IMG/VR virus record: IMGVR_UViG_3300050821_001776
Span: 1 to 61,410 of that record
DNA: 61,410 nt
DNA from: a virus
Strand: one strand, 5' to 3'
Under the pieces are notes generated by a model that did no database searches, was not told where the DNA came from, and was given only the letters and a program-made list of their open reading frames with translations. Positions within the stretch are counted from its first letter, which is position 1; every line of letters starts with the position of its first letter. Shown here in pieces: positions 6,490 through 14,726 of the stretch. A program made the position numbers and the translations under genes.

Positions 6490-7121
6490 GCGAGGATGAA
6501 TTCAAGGCGTTGGTGAATGCGAACAAAGCATCAGCGCAAGATCTCGAGCTAATGGTGACGCCGATCCCGGACTTTGCGGCTTGGCAAGCCGCTTCCCAGG
6601 AAGCCGGCTATGGCGAGCAGTGCGCGGACACGAACGGCCTAGCGGCCAGCGACGGCAATGAAACACACTGCCCGTATTGCTGCTCTGTCTCGCATGACGC
6701 GGCTGATTGCCCGACACAGCATGTGGGGGCGGCCCCGATTAGTGCATCGGTTTTCCACTTAACGCAGGACGGCCTTTTCTGTGATGGCAAGCGGATTGAC
6801 GCCCCAATCGAAGGACGGCTGCGGGCCGCCCGCACCGTTCGCAGAGACCAAGCCAACACGGTGCTTACCGAGCGCCTACTGGCCACGGAAGCCAAGCTGG
6901 CCGCCGCGATGATCGATATGGGCGCGTTGCAGTCACGCACTGCCACGGCGGAACAGGCTACGCGGGATATCATGGTGGAGACGCAGCGGCTGTCGGATCT
7001 GTGCACCAGTCAGGCGGCAGAGCTGGCGCAACTCAGGCCGCTTGTGCCAGAGCCGCAAGTTGCGGAACCGCGCGGTAATCCGTTTGCGCATGGGTGGGCT
7101 ACGAATTGGAAGATACGATGA
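6486..7121 (+). CDS. Hypothetical protein with CCHC zinc knuckle
   Basis: 211 residues from a TTG overlapping the terminase stop. Residues about 62-76 read HCPYCCSVSHDAADCP, which fits C-x2-C-x4-H-x4-C, the retroviral-type zinc knuckle used for single-stranded nucleic acid binding. Residues about 110-190 form a helical, coiled-coil-like region (ARTVRRDQANTVLTERLLAT). It lies between the two terminase genes, so a DNA-handling role in packaging is possible, but the knuckle could also be fortuitous. Confidence 0.65.
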   Translation: MSEDEFKALVNANKASAQDLELMVTPIPDFAAWQAASQEAGYGEQCADTNGLAASDGNETHCPYCCSVSHDAADCPTQHVGAAPISASVFHLTQDGLFCDGKRIDAPIEGRLRAARTVRRDQANTVLTERLLATEAKLAAAMIDMGALQSRTATAEQATRDIMVETQRLSDLCTSQAAELAQLRPLVPEPQVAEPRGNPFAHGWATNWKIR

Positions 7122-7531
7122 CCAAGGCGGCGGTAATGAGCAAAAAAGTTAAGGCCGATTTAGTCATTCGAGATCCGGGCCCATGCGAGGATGTTAAAGT
7201 GGAAATCGCTGCGCCCGTGATCGTCAACGTTTCCAGTGAGTTATACGGCTTATTGGAGGAGTCGATGTTTGAAACGCTTGGTAATGCGCTATTTGTGCGC
7301 ATTCGGCGAGCAGACGAAGAAGGGAAATTACATGGGAGGGTCGTTTTAGAGATCGATTTTGATAATGCAGCACTTGCATCGGTGCAGTTGGATTTTGCCG
7401 AGGCAATGCGGGAATTGTTTGATGATGAAACTGAAGCAACGAAATGGGATTCGGACAAGTCTGTTCTACGGGATGTGATCGGGCAATTATCAGCTACTCT
7501 CGATGCGCTTATAGCCCTGAGGGACAAATGA
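7118..7531 (+). CDS. Hypothetical acidic protein, 137 aa
   Basis: The start is the ATG overlapping the upstream stop. The protein has a basic first 20 residues (MTKAAVMSKKVKADLVIRDP), then beta-like and acidic segments. The local DNA is more AT-rich than its neighbours (for example GATTTTGATAATGCAGCAC), which hints at separate origin. No domain recognised. Confidence 0.7.
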   Translation: MTKAAVMSKKVKADLVIRDPGPCEDVKVEIAAPVIVNVSSELYGLLEESMFETLGNALFVRIRRADEEGKLHGRVVLEIDFDNAALASVQLDFAEAMRELFDDETEATKWDSDKSVLRDVIGQLSATLDALIALRDK

Positions 7532-8025
7532 TCGCCGCGTTCCGAGCGCACAAAGGCAACGTGTCGCAGACCGAATGTCTCACCAACAATTATACGCCCG
7601 TCGCATTCGGCGCCACTGACTATAACGATTACGGCTACTTCAACATTGAAACCGGCCTGTGGAAGCCGCCCGCTGCATTCCTCATGATGTCGTGCGTGAT
7701 ATGGTGCCAGGCTAACTTCGTCATGCCACCTACTGTGCCGTACACGTCGTGCAACGTATGCGCTAAATGGCACAAGACGCAGGACGGAGCGTCATGGTGG
7801 GACATTACTGCATGTCCGGGCTGGACGCCTGCGGGATTCACGAACACAGCCGGCGCTGGGCTTTCGGCCACAGACTACACGGATGGCACGTGGTCGTATC
7901 AGCTCATCATGTTCACCACGTCGGCCGATGGCAGCAACTCGGTGGTGATCAACGGCGATCCGCCGCATACATGGTGGTGCGGGACGGCGTTTGTGGGTGA
8001 GCAGCCTAAGGGGCAGGGAGAATAG
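7528..8025 (+). CDS. C1q/TNF-like jelly-roll head protein
   Basis: 165 residues from the ATG at 7528 (ATGA overlap). The N-terminal pattern AAFRAHKGNVSQTE, VAFGATDYNDYGYFNIETG, LWKPPAAFLMMSC follows the C1q-like layout: AFxA, hydrophobic F, YFxxxTGxxxPP, then a core strand. Such heads trimerise and are used on phage fibres or decorations for binding. The rest is rich in Trp and Cys (about seven Cys). It is unusual that it lies beside the terminase genes rather than the tail genes. Fold call is by pattern only. Confidence 0.55.
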   Translation: MIAAFRAHKGNVSQTECLTNNYTPVAFGATDYNDYGYFNIETGLWKPPAAFLMMSCVIWCQANFVMPPTVPYTSCNVCAKWHKTQDGASWWDITACPGWTPAGFTNTAGAGLSATDYTDGTWSYQLIMFTTSADGSNSVVINGDPPHTWWCGTAFVGEQPKGQGE

Positions 8026-8027
8026 GG

Positions 8028-8189
8028 ATGATCGAATACACGGGAATTCTGGCGTGGGGGCTGTTGGCCCTAATCGCATTGGTCATTTGCTCAATCTTCT
8101 GGCACTGGTTGATTTTTCCCGTATGTGTTCTTGGGGGCGTGTTGGCGTGGCCAGTGGCACGTTGGTATGCAGAGATGTTTACTCAATGA
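8028..8189 (+). CDS. Small membrane protein, 53 aa
   Basis: Starts MIEYTGILAWGLLALIALVI with AGGGAGAATAGGG before the ATG. Two closely spaced hydrophobic segments (residues about 7-24 and 28-44) cover most of the chain. Its stop overlaps the ATG of the radical SAM fusion (ATGA). It may be an inner-membrane partner of the next enzyme, but no function can be read. Confidence 0.65.
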   Translation: MIEYTGILAWGLLALIALVICSIFWHWLIFPVCVLGGVLAWPVARWYAEMFTQ

Positions 8190-9928
8190 CCCCCGACGCC
8201 GCCATAGCTTCCATGCGCGCTCCGGCGCAGATGCAGATCATCGCGCTGGATGTAACCAACCGCTGCGACCTGCAATGCTCCAACTGCACGCGCCTACTCG
8301 CAAACCAGCGGCGCAGATGGGACATGACGCCCGAGAACTTCCGTACTGCATTGCGCAGCCTGCGCGGGTATCCCGGCATCATTGCGATGATTGGCGGCAA
8401 TCCGTGTTTGCATCCACAATTCCCCGAGTTATGCGGCATCTTTGTGGAAGAAATAGCCGAGCCACGCCAACGCGGCCTATGGTCCAACAACGTATTTAGC
8501 CACCAGGAAGTCATTGCGCGGACATTCGGCGTCTACAACCTCAACCCGCACAACGATGCGCGCGGCATTGCGTCAATCGAGAAGCTGCAGAAGTATGTCA
8601 GCGCGGGATACCACCATGGCGTGTCCTATCACGCACCGTTGCTAACTGCGGTGCGCGATGTGATCCCAGAGCCGGATGCCATGTGGGACGCTATCGCCGC
8701 ATGTGACATAAACCGCAACTGGTCCGCATCCATTGTGCAGAATCAGAGGCATTTGCGCGCTTACTTCTGCGAGGTGGCTGCATCGTTTGATCTGGCGCGC
8801 GGTGAGGATCATGGGTATCCGGTGGTTGAGGGCTGGTGGCACGCGCCCATTGAGCATTTCGGTGCTCAGATCCGCCACTTCTGCCCTGGATGTGGTGTGC
8901 CTGCGCGACTGGAGGGGCGGCTGGATTCTGAGGATACCGACAATTACTCAGTGAGCAATACAGCGCTGGCAACGAACACACGCGGCAAGCGCAAGATTGT
9001 GCCACTTACCGAGCCGGTGAAATCAGAGCATCCGGTGACTACGTACAACGAGGAGGAGCGCCGTCAGCCGACGCCTGCGGAAGTGCAGGAGGCTATGACG
9101 ATCTACGTGTCGGTCATTATCCCGTGCTACAATGCAAGCAGCACGATACGCGATACGATCGCCTCTGTGGCTGCGCAGCAGTTGCCGCCGAATGTGGCTG
9201 TGGAAGTCGTGGTGGTGGACGATCAGTCGTCTGATGACTCTCGTGAGGTTGTAGAGCGCATAGGATTGGCTGAGCCGCGTGTGACTATTCGCGGCATGCT
9301 GATGCCACGCAACTCCGGGCCAGCAGCAGCGCGCAATCGTGGGCTGCGCAGCTCATCTGCTGATTACGTGGTGTTCCTGGATGCTGATGATGCACTGGCG
9401 CCTGGCTTCTTCTGGGTACTGCTGAACGGCCTGTCAGAGCATCAGGAGCTTGCCGCGATTGTGACGGATGTTGAGTTGGTAAATTGCCACCGTGAGGTGT
9501 TGCCGGCGCAGATGGATGCAATGGTGTGGTCCATGCCGTCCAACATGATCATGCGTCGGTCTGTGGCGGATATGCTGGGTGGATTCCCGGAGGATCGGGC
9601 ATTCCGTGGCAAGCATGCGTCAGAAGATATGATCTTCAAGCAGGCGCTTACCGCGATGTTCCGTGTGGGGTGGATACGGTTTCCGTTCCTACGCTATCGC
9701 GTGCATCGCGGTTCGCACTTTGACTTGTTCCTGGATACTACGACCGTTGTGGATGGAGAGCTGCGATATCTGAAGGAATCGAATGACGCTGTAGATGTGG
9801 CGGCGGCCATTTACCTGAATGCAGCGGCGCGGCGTGTGCAGGAGATTGAGGCGGCGCGTGTGTCGCCTGATGGTGGTGAGGCGCATGTGGCTGTGTTTGA
9901 GATGAAGAGGCAGGAGGTGGTACCATGA
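8186..9928 (+). CDS. Radical SAM - GT2 glycosyltransferase fusion
   Basis: 580 residues from ATG 8186 (ATGA overlap). N-terminal radical SAM domain: VTNRCDLQCSNCTR gives C27, C31 and C34 (CxxxCxxC), and MIGGNPCLHPQFPEL matches the usual GGEP strand. A second Cys group, FCPGCGVPARL near 270, could hold another cluster or zinc. From about 305 a GT2 domain begins: VSVIIPCYNASSTI, VVVVDDQSSDDS, GPAAARNRGL and the metal-binding YVVFLDADDA. An AGGAGG lies two bases before an internal ATG at 9094, so a separate GT2 product is possible. Substrates unknown; virion protein or DNA modification is inferred from context. Confidence 0.85.
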   Translation: MTPDAAIASMRAPAQMQIIALDVTNRCDLQCSNCTRLLANQRRRWDMTPENFRTALRSLRGYPGIIAMIGGNPCLHPQFPELCGIFVEEIAEPRQRGLWSNNVFSHQEVIARTFGVYNLNPHNDARGIASIEKLQKYVSAGYHHGVSYHAPLLTAVRDVIPEPDAMWDAIAACDINRNWSASIVQNQRHLRAYFCEVAASFDLARGEDHGYPVVEGWWHAPIEHFGAQIRHFCPGCGVPARLEGRLDSEDTDNYSVSNTALATNTRGKRKIVPLTEPVKSEHPVTTYNEEERRQPTPAEVQEAMTIYVSVIIPCYNASSTIRDTIASVAAQQLPPNVAVEVVVVDDQSSDDSREVVERIGLAEPRVTIRGMLMPRNSGPAAARNRGLRSSSADYVVFLDADDALAPGFFWVLLNGLSEHQELAAIVTDVELVNCHREVLPAQMDAMVWSMPSNMIMRRSVADMLGGFPEDRAFRGKHASEDMIFKQALTAMFRVGWIRFPFLRYRVHRGSHFDLFLDTTTVVDGELRYLKESNDAVDVAAAIYLNAAARRVQEIEAARVSPDGGEAHVAVFEMKRQEVVP

Positions 9929-10149
9929 GCAGATATGAGGAAGCCATGACGGTAGATGATTTGGTGAAATATCTACAGACGCTCCAAGCCGATATGTTGA
10001 TAGCGTACCAGTGCTATAGCGAGCAATGTCTTATGAGGGCTGATGAGATCAAGGTCACTGATCTATGTGAGCCTCGCGCTGATGGATGGATACAGAACGA
10101 AAGGCCAGATATGCCTACCAGGAGGTACCTACTGTTCCCAGGCAATTAA
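9925..10149 (+). CDS. Hypothetical protein, 74 aa
   Basis: ATGA overlap with the fusion gene. Starts MSRYEEAMTVDDLVKYLQTL and ends with a beta-like MPTRRYLLFPGN. The YL-x-LQADMLIAYQC stretch resembles small phage proteins with a short alpha/beta fold. Unknown function. Confidence 0.7.
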   Translation: MSRYEEAMTVDDLVKYLQTLQADMLIAYQCYSEQCLMRADEIKVTDLCEPRADGWIQNERPDMPTRRYLLFPGN

Positions 10150-10166
10150 CCACGGCAGGCGGTGTG

Positions 10167-10346
10167 ATGGGCCTCTACAGCGTGGAGTGGCTGGACGCCA
10201 ATAGCGTTGTGCTACGGGTTAGCTCGTTTACGGCCACTGATCTGCAGGACGCGCTAAGGCTGGTCCCGGTGTACCTGGGGCGCATTGAGGAGGCTGAGCA
10301 AATGGGCGCTGTGCAGTGCGTTGTGCATTTTGAGGGCGAGTTATGA
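10167..10346 (+). CDS. Hypothetical protein, 59 aa
   Basis: Starts MGLYSVEWLDANSVVLRVSS at ATG 10167 (GTG 10164 also possible) after GGCGGTG. Alternating hydrophobic residues suggest a small beta-rich fold. It sits directly before the large terminase. A short eight-codon frame (10343-10369) bridges the gap to that gene and could couple translation. Confidence 0.6.
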   Translation: MGLYSVEWLDANSVVLRVSSFTATDLQDALRLVPVYLGRIEEAEQMGAVQCVVHFEGEL

Positions 10347-10369
10347 TTGACGCAGCGTTGAAAGCCTAA

Positions 10370-12097
10370 ATGATCCCACTCCCCACCACCCGCGACCAAG
10401 CGCTGCGTTGGTATCGCCAGATCGAGCTAGACGCCAAGGCGCAGGGCGGCGACGCATGGCGTGATGCTGAAAGCTGGTTGGGCCGAAATGACTTGTTTTA
10501 CCTATTGGTGCGCTTACTGCGGCGTCCCGATATCAACAAGGATTGGCTATTCGCCAGATGCCGTGAGGTGCAGGCGGCGCCCAATGGGTATCTCGATATC
10601 TGGGCGAGGGAGCATGGGAAGAGCTCAATCATCACGTTCGGCAAGACAATCCAGGACATACTCTGCGATCCTGAGATCACTGTTGGCCTCTTCTCGCATA
10701 CGCGGCCCATAGCCAAAGGCTTCCTCCAGCAGATCAAGCGCGAGATGGAGGATAATGTCATTCTGAAGGATCGGTACCAGGATGTGCTTTGGGCCGATCC
10801 TGCTAAGCAATCACCCAAATGGAGTGAAGACGGTGGGCTTATTGTCAGAAGAAAAGGCAATCCTAAAGAAGCTACTGTTGAAGCTTGGGGCTTGGTGGAT
10901 GGTCAGCCGACAGGACGGCATTTCCGTTTGCGAGTTTACGATGACGTCGTCACCCGCGAGTCAGTTACCACACCTGAGCAAATTGAAAAAACTACTCGGG
11001 CATGGGAATTATCGGATAACCTGGGAGTTCAATCTGACCAGGGCGGAATTGCTAGACATATTGGAACAAGATACTCGCTATTTGACAGTTATGCGACGAT
11101 GCTCGAGCGTGGCGCCGTCGCGCCACGCATCTATCCTGCTACGCATAACGGACGCTTCGACGGAGCTCCAGTCTTATTCTCAGACGACGAATGGGCTAGG
11201 CGATTGCGCACCCAGTCTCGATCAACGGTGGCAGCTCAGCTCCTTCAAAACCCCTTAGCCGACGAGGACGCGACATTCCGCACTGAGTGGCTGCGGCCAT
11301 ATGAGATCCGCCCGCGCACGCTCAACGTCTACATCATGTGCGATCCATCCAAGGGGCGGCTGGCTACATCGGACAACACGGCCATTGCGGTAATTGGCAT
11401 CTCGGCTACTGGCGGGAAATACCTGATCGACGGCGCCTGCCACCGTATGACGCTCTCGCAACGTTGGCAGGCATTGCGGACGCTGTATCATCGCTGGTCT
11501 GCGATGCCTGGTGTGCAGCATGTGTCGGTTGGCTATGAGCGGTTCGGCGCGCAGTCAGATGACGAATATTTCCGTGAGCAGATGGAGCTAGAGCAGCGCA
11601 AAAAGGTGCCGAATGCGATGTTCATTATCCATGAGCTGAACTGGCCGCGTGAGGGCGGCAACTCGAAGAAGGAGCGTGTTGAGCGGCTGGAACCAGACTT
11701 CCGCAATGGTCGGTTCTTTCTGCCGGCGCCTGTGCTGCATAACGGGGTGCCGTCGCTGTGGCGCATTGAGACGAATCCGGAATCGCGGACATTGGGCGAT
11801 ATTGAATTTCGCGAGAAGAAGGGGCTAACGCGCGCTGAGGAGGCGGCAATGGAGGGTGGTTCGCCTGAGTTGCTGGCGCGGGCTTTGATTGTGCGAGATC
11901 CATCGTTGCCAGGGCCGAAAGGGCAGGGCGGTCGGTACGATCTGACGCTGAAGTTGTTCGATGAATATAAGAATTTTCCGTTCGGCCGGTATGATGATCT
12001 GATCGATGCGGCGAGCAGGATCTATGACATGGACCCGCATCCACCAGCACAGACAATCGGGCTTGGCGAGATGCGCGTTTACCATGATGGAGTGTGA
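10370..12097 (+). CDS. terL: Terminase large subunit
   Basis: 575 residues. ATPase half: Walker A variant AREHGKSS at residues 79-86 and Walker B VYDD at about 189-192, with a coupling segment PTGRHFRLRV. Nuclease half: YIMCDPSKG (D325) starts the RNase-H-like core, followed by an acidic region and YDDLIDAASR near the C-terminus. It is the motor that pumps DNA into the prohead and cuts concatemers. The length and motif spacing fit podovirus large terminases. The middle (10800-11260) has slightly lower GC than its ends. Confidence 0.92.
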   Translation: MIPLPTTRDQALRWYRQIELDAKAQGGDAWRDAESWLGRNDLFYLLVRLLRRPDINKDWLFARCREVQAAPNGYLDIWAREHGKSSIITFGKTIQDILCDPEITVGLFSHTRPIAKGFLQQIKREMEDNVILKDRYQDVLWADPAKQSPKWSEDGGLIVRRKGNPKEATVEAWGLVDGQPTGRHFRLRVYDDVVTRESVTTPEQIEKTTRAWELSDNLGVQSDQGGIARHIGTRYSLFDSYATMLERGAVAPRIYPATHNGRFDGAPVLFSDDEWARRLRTQSRSTVAAQLLQNPLADEDATFRTEWLRPYEIRPRTLNVYIMCDPSKGRLATSDNTAIAVIGISATGGKYLIDGACHRMTLSQRWQALRTLYHRWSAMPGVQHVSVGYERFGAQSDDEYFREQMELEQRKKVPNAMFIIHELNWPREGGNSKKERVERLEPDFRNGRFFLPAPVLHNGVPSLWRIETNPESRTLGDIEFREKKGLTRAEEAAMEGGSPELLARALIVRDPSLPGPKGQGGRYDLTLKLFDEYKNFPFGRYDDLIDAASRIYDMDPHPPAQTIGLGEMRVYHDGV

Positions 12098-12098
12098 G

Positions 12099-12488
12099 AT
12101 GGCGTTCCCGACGAAAGAATGTATCCGATCTGCTGAATGGGAGATGAGGATGCTACAGAAGCGCCAGAAGCTAAAGAAGCGCCCTCCAACCCCTAATGCT
12201 ATTGAATTTGCAACATTGGCTGTTGAGAAAGCGGTGAACCGTCTTTCGTTTGCTGTCTTTGCCTTCGGTTCGGCAGAAGATTTTCGTGCTGCAGTTTTGG
12301 GGCACATTGATCGAGGGAATATCCCGCGTTATCAGTTAAGCGAGTGGGCTGCAATGATTGCCGATTTGCGAAAAGCGACGCAACAGGCCGCTCGCATTAC
12401 TGATTGTGGGAGGGGGGATAAGTGGAACGGCGCCCGCTGGATGCGGAATGGCAAGGAGGTCGCCGGTCAATATGATGATGGAGTGTGA
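12099..12488 (+). CDS. Hypothetical protein, 129 aa
   Basis: Start at ATG 12099, where GGAG is six bases upstream inside the end of the terminase gene. It is basic and helical (MLQKRQKLKKRPPTPNAIEF), with a second half that reads SAEDFRAAVLGHIDRGNIPR. An 18-base block, TGATGGAGTGTGAGATG, around its start is repeated at the start of the next gene. Confidence 0.7.
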   Translation: MAFPTKECIRSAEWEMRMLQKRQKLKKRPPTPNAIEFATLAVEKAVNRLSFAVFAFGSAEDFRAAVLGHIDRGNIPRYQLSEWAAMIADLRKATQQAARITDCGRGDKWNGARWMRNGKEVAGQYDDGV

Positions 12489-12489
12489 G

Positions 12490-12792
12490 ATGAGCGAAGC
12501 GGCGCCCAACCCCGACGAGATAGCAAACCGCTACGCCGAGGCAACGGCGTGGCGCCCCATAGAGCCTGGCAGTTGCGCGCTGTGCGGACAGAAGCCAGAG
12601 GTACGCCCCAAGACGGTGGCAGAGTTCTGCGCATGGTGGCGCATGTCGCGGGATAAGTTCTACGAACTGAAGGCGCGTGGATCGACGCCGAATTTGGTTA
12701 AGGTCGGCCGGCGGTATCTGATCACGCGCGAAGCAGAAGACGAATGGTGTAAGAAACAGTCGGAAACGACGGTAGATTGTAAGAGTATATAG
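12490..12792 (+). CDS. AlpA/excisionase-like HTH protein
   Basis: One hundred residues. Residues about 45-95 (TVAEFCAWWRMSRDKFYELK, LVKVGRRYLITREAEDEWCK) follow the MerR-like HTH_17/AlpA pattern: start with a short HTH, then a wing with GRRxxI and an end helix. Such proteins act as excisionases or small activators. N-terminal CALCGQKPEV could bind metal. Its position between the terminase and a late promoter suggests control of the structural operon rather than excision, since no integrase is seen. Confidence 0.65.
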   Translation: MSEAAPNPDEIANRYAEATAWRPIEPGSCALCGQKPEVRPKTVAEFCAWWRMSRDKFYELKARGSTPNLVKVGRRYLITREAEDEWCKKQSETTVDCKSI

Positions 12793-12807
12793 TGGTATTA
12801 ATTGGGG

Positions 12808-12836
12808 TTGCAGTATAGCGGGGAACGCGCTACATT
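12808..12836 (+). promoter_or_regulatory. Candidate promoter for structural operon
   Basis: TTGCAG (12808-12813), a spacer of exactly 17 bases, then TACATT (12831-12836). It lies in the 69-base gap between 12792 and 12862, one of the few gaps in the morphogenesis region. It would drive the head genes from 12862 onward. Confidence 0.55.
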
Positions 12837-12861
12837 AGCGCCGATTATCTAAGCGCGCGAG

Positions 12862-13146
12862 ATGCCAAGTAAGTCTGGCCGACAACACCGCTTTATGGAA
12901 ATGGTCGCCCATGATCCAGGCGCGGCTAAGCGCGTGGGCGTGCCGCAATCTGTTGGCCGCGATTTTGCCGATGCTGACAAGGGCCATAAGTTCGCAGGCT
13001 CGTCGCCTAAGTCCCGCGAGGAGCATATGGCGCGTCGGGCCAAGCAGGTCGGGCAGACGCATACGGGACGTGAATTCGGTGTTGCGCAGAGCACTGTGAG
13101 CCGGAAGGCGCGCAAGCAGGGTTTTACCAGGATGGGTGGGGCCTAA
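12862..13146 (+). CDS. Conserved phage protein, 94 aa
   Basis: Starts MPSKSGRQHRFMEMVAHDPG and continues AAKRVGVPQSVGRDFADADK. This opening is a pattern I associate with small proteins near the head genes of many phages (KSxxQxRFMxxxAHNPxxAKKxGI). The C-terminus is basic and Ser/Arg-rich. Function unknown. Confidence 0.75.
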   Translation: MPSKSGRQHRFMEMVAHDPGAAKRVGVPQSVGRDFADADKGHKFAGSSPKSREEHMARRAKQVGQTHTGREFGVAQSTVSRKARKQGFTRMGGA

Positions 13147-13298
13147 TGGACCAGCGCATCATTGATGAGCTTGATGCGGCTATGCGGCAGGACGTGAAAG
13201 CTGCCCGCGCACCGCTATTCGGGTTCTTGGTGCTTTGCTTGGGTATTGGGGCGCTTTGTGTAGCCGGTCTTTGGAGGAGTGGATATCTTGGATATTGA
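13146..13298 (+). CDS. Small membrane protein, 50 aa
   Basis: The ATG overlaps the previous stop by one base (TAATG). A soluble N-terminus (MDQRIIDELDAAMRQDVKAA) is followed by one membrane segment (FGFLVLCLGIGALCVAGL). It is encoded before the portal and could be a virion membrane or holin-type protein; no homologue recognised. Confidence 0.65.
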   Translation: MDQRIIDELDAAMRQDVKAARAPLFGFLVLCLGIGALCVAGLWRSGYLGY

Positions 13299-13497
13299 AG
13301 CCGTGGCGAAAGCCATGTTCGACGCTTTCCACGCGCGGTTCAACCGCGTGCGGGATTGGGCGCGGCATAACAATCAGGACGTTGGCCCAGAGCATGGCCG
13401 TGAGACGTTCCGCGCCATGGCCCGTGCCGTGATGGCTATGCCTGCGCCCGTGGTTGATGAGCCCGCTGCAGAGCCAGCGCCGGAGGCGCCGCAGTAA
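13288..13497 (+). CDS. Hypothetical protein, 69 aa
   Basis: Read from TTG 13288, because GGAGGA lies nine bases upstream; an in-frame GTG at 13279 directly abuts that site. The protein is helical (AVAKAMFDAFHARFNRVRDW), then a Pro/Ala/Glu-rich tail. No family recognised. Confidence 0.65.
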   Translation: MDIEAVAKAMFDAFHARFNRVRDWARHNNQDVGPEHGRETFRAMARAVMAMPAPVVDEPAAEPAPEAPQ

Positions 13498-13760
13498 TGT
13501 CCACGACGAAAACGGTCAACACCAACTCAACGCATACCGTGGGCAAATGCACGCTGGTTACGCATTCCGTGGTAACGCCTTCAAGCATGGGTGGCGGATA
13601 TAGCCTGCATGATTGTGCGACGCCCGGCGCGGCTGAGGTTTGGAACTGCGTTTATCCAATCAACATGGCGTCGCCAGATGGTAAGGCGTTCACTAACGGC
13701 CTGACTGTGGTGCATCGCAATCCTGCTGATCAGGGTAGCGTATCGGTGACAATCGCATGA
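13497..13760 (+). CDS. Hypothetical Thr/Ser-rich protein, 87 aa
   Basis: TAATG overlap with the previous gene. Beta-rich with many Thr and Ser and three Cys (TVGKCTLVTHSVV, LHDCATPGAAEVWNCVYPIN). It looks like a small virion or decoration protein, but no family can be named. Confidence 0.7.
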   Translation: MSTTKTVNTNSTHTVGKCTLVTHSVVTPSSMGGGYSLHDCATPGAAEVWNCVYPINMASPDGKAFTNGLTVVHRNPADQGSVSVTIA

Positions 13761-13990
13761 GCGGCACAAGCAAGACTGGTTCTTTCGGCGGCAAGTCGAA
13801 TAAGCTGGGTATGGGCGGCCGTGCGGCTCAGCTCAAATCGCAAGGCGTTCCAGGCGGGGTGATTGGGGCCATTGCTCGCAAGAAGCATGCGGCGCCAGGT
13901 CAGGCGAACTTCCACCCATCCACCAAGCCTGTGCGTCAGACCACAACGCCAGTCGCTACTGACCGCGGTAAGTTTGGGATTCGCGGATGA
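13757..13990 (+). CDS. Hypothetical Gly/Lys-rich protein, 77 aa
   Basis: ATGA overlap. Low-complexity and basic: GSFGGKSNKLGMGGRAAQLK, GVIGAIARKKHAAPGQANFH. Probably disordered. It could bind DNA or be a minor virion part; unknown. Confidence 0.65.
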   Translation: MSGTSKTGSFGGKSNKLGMGGRAAQLKSQGVPGGVIGAIARKKHAAPGQANFHPSTKPVRQTTTPVATDRGKFGIRG

Positions 13991-14349
13991 TCCGTCTCCT
14001 ACTCGCGCTCTGTCTACTGGCCGCGCCAGCGCTTGCAGATACCACGATCGCGCCTACGCAGCGCACATCTGTGTCGGTAAGCGGCACGATCGCAACTGGC
14101 AATACGTTCCAGAGCATTATGGCTGCGGATGCCAACCGCACGGGCTGCGTAATCCAGAACACCAGCACGCATACGATGTATGTGTATTTCGGCGCCACCG
14201 CGAATGCCACAACTAGCAATAGCCTGCAGGTCAATGCGGGCGGCTACTTCTATTGCTCAGCTGGGCAGACGCCGGTTGCGCTCACGGATAACGTGGCGAT
14301 TACTACATCCACAACCGGCGATACCTTCGCCGGGTTCTTCCAGCACTGA
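13987..14349 (+). CDS. Exported beta-rich protein with Sec signal peptide
   Basis: 120 residues. Residues 1-18 form a signal peptide (MIRLLLALCLLAAPALA, cut before DT). The rest is beta-rich and polar (SVSVSGTIATGNTFQSIMAA, TMYVYFGATANATTSNS), like head-decoration or fibre-tip domains. It is one of four proteins in this genome that combine a secretion signal with a virion-like body. What export achieves is unknown. Confidence 0.75.
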   Translation: MIRLLLALCLLAAPALADTTIAPTQRTSVSVSGTIATGNTFQSIMAADANRTGCVIQNTSTHTMYVYFGATANATTSNSLQVNAGGYFYCSAGQTPVALTDNVAITTSTTGDTFAGFFQH

Positions 14350-14726
14350 TGTCTGACGACGCTGTATCGCTTTCCAAGGCTTGGGGGCCGTTGGCTGCGG
14401 CTGATGAGGCTGTATGTCGCACGGCTTGCGAGGAGTTGTCGCGCTTTTACCCGGAGCATTTATGGTACGTTGAGGTTAACCACGAAGCCGGCACGGTGAG
14501 TATTGATCTGCCGTACCAGAAGCCACCGCATCTGCGTCAGTATGGCTTTATGCTGCATCTTTCGACGGTGCTGGGTGCAGACGGAGGCAAGAGGCTTATG
14601 CGCGCTGGCGGTGAATTGTTGGAGCGGTTTGGATTGCCGCGTTCCATGGCGCAGCCAGAAGCTAATGCTATGGCGCAGGAACATGGGCTGATTGCGGACG
14701 GCGCTCGCGATAAGAGTAGGCATTAG
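14349..14726 (+). CDS. Hypothetical protein upstream of portal, 125 aa
   Basis: ATG overlaps the previous stop. Helical start (DAVSLSKAWGPLAAADEAVC), then a sheet-like middle (HLWYVEVNHEAGTVSIDLPY) and a helical end. Similar-sized unknown genes often precede portals in podoviruses. Family not recognised. Confidence 0.7.
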   Translation: MSDDAVSLSKAWGPLAAADEAVCRTACEELSRFYPEHLWYVEVNHEAGTVSIDLPYQKPPHLRQYGFMLHLSTVLGADGGKRLMRAGGELLERFGLPRSMAQPEANAMAQEHGLIADGARDKSRH

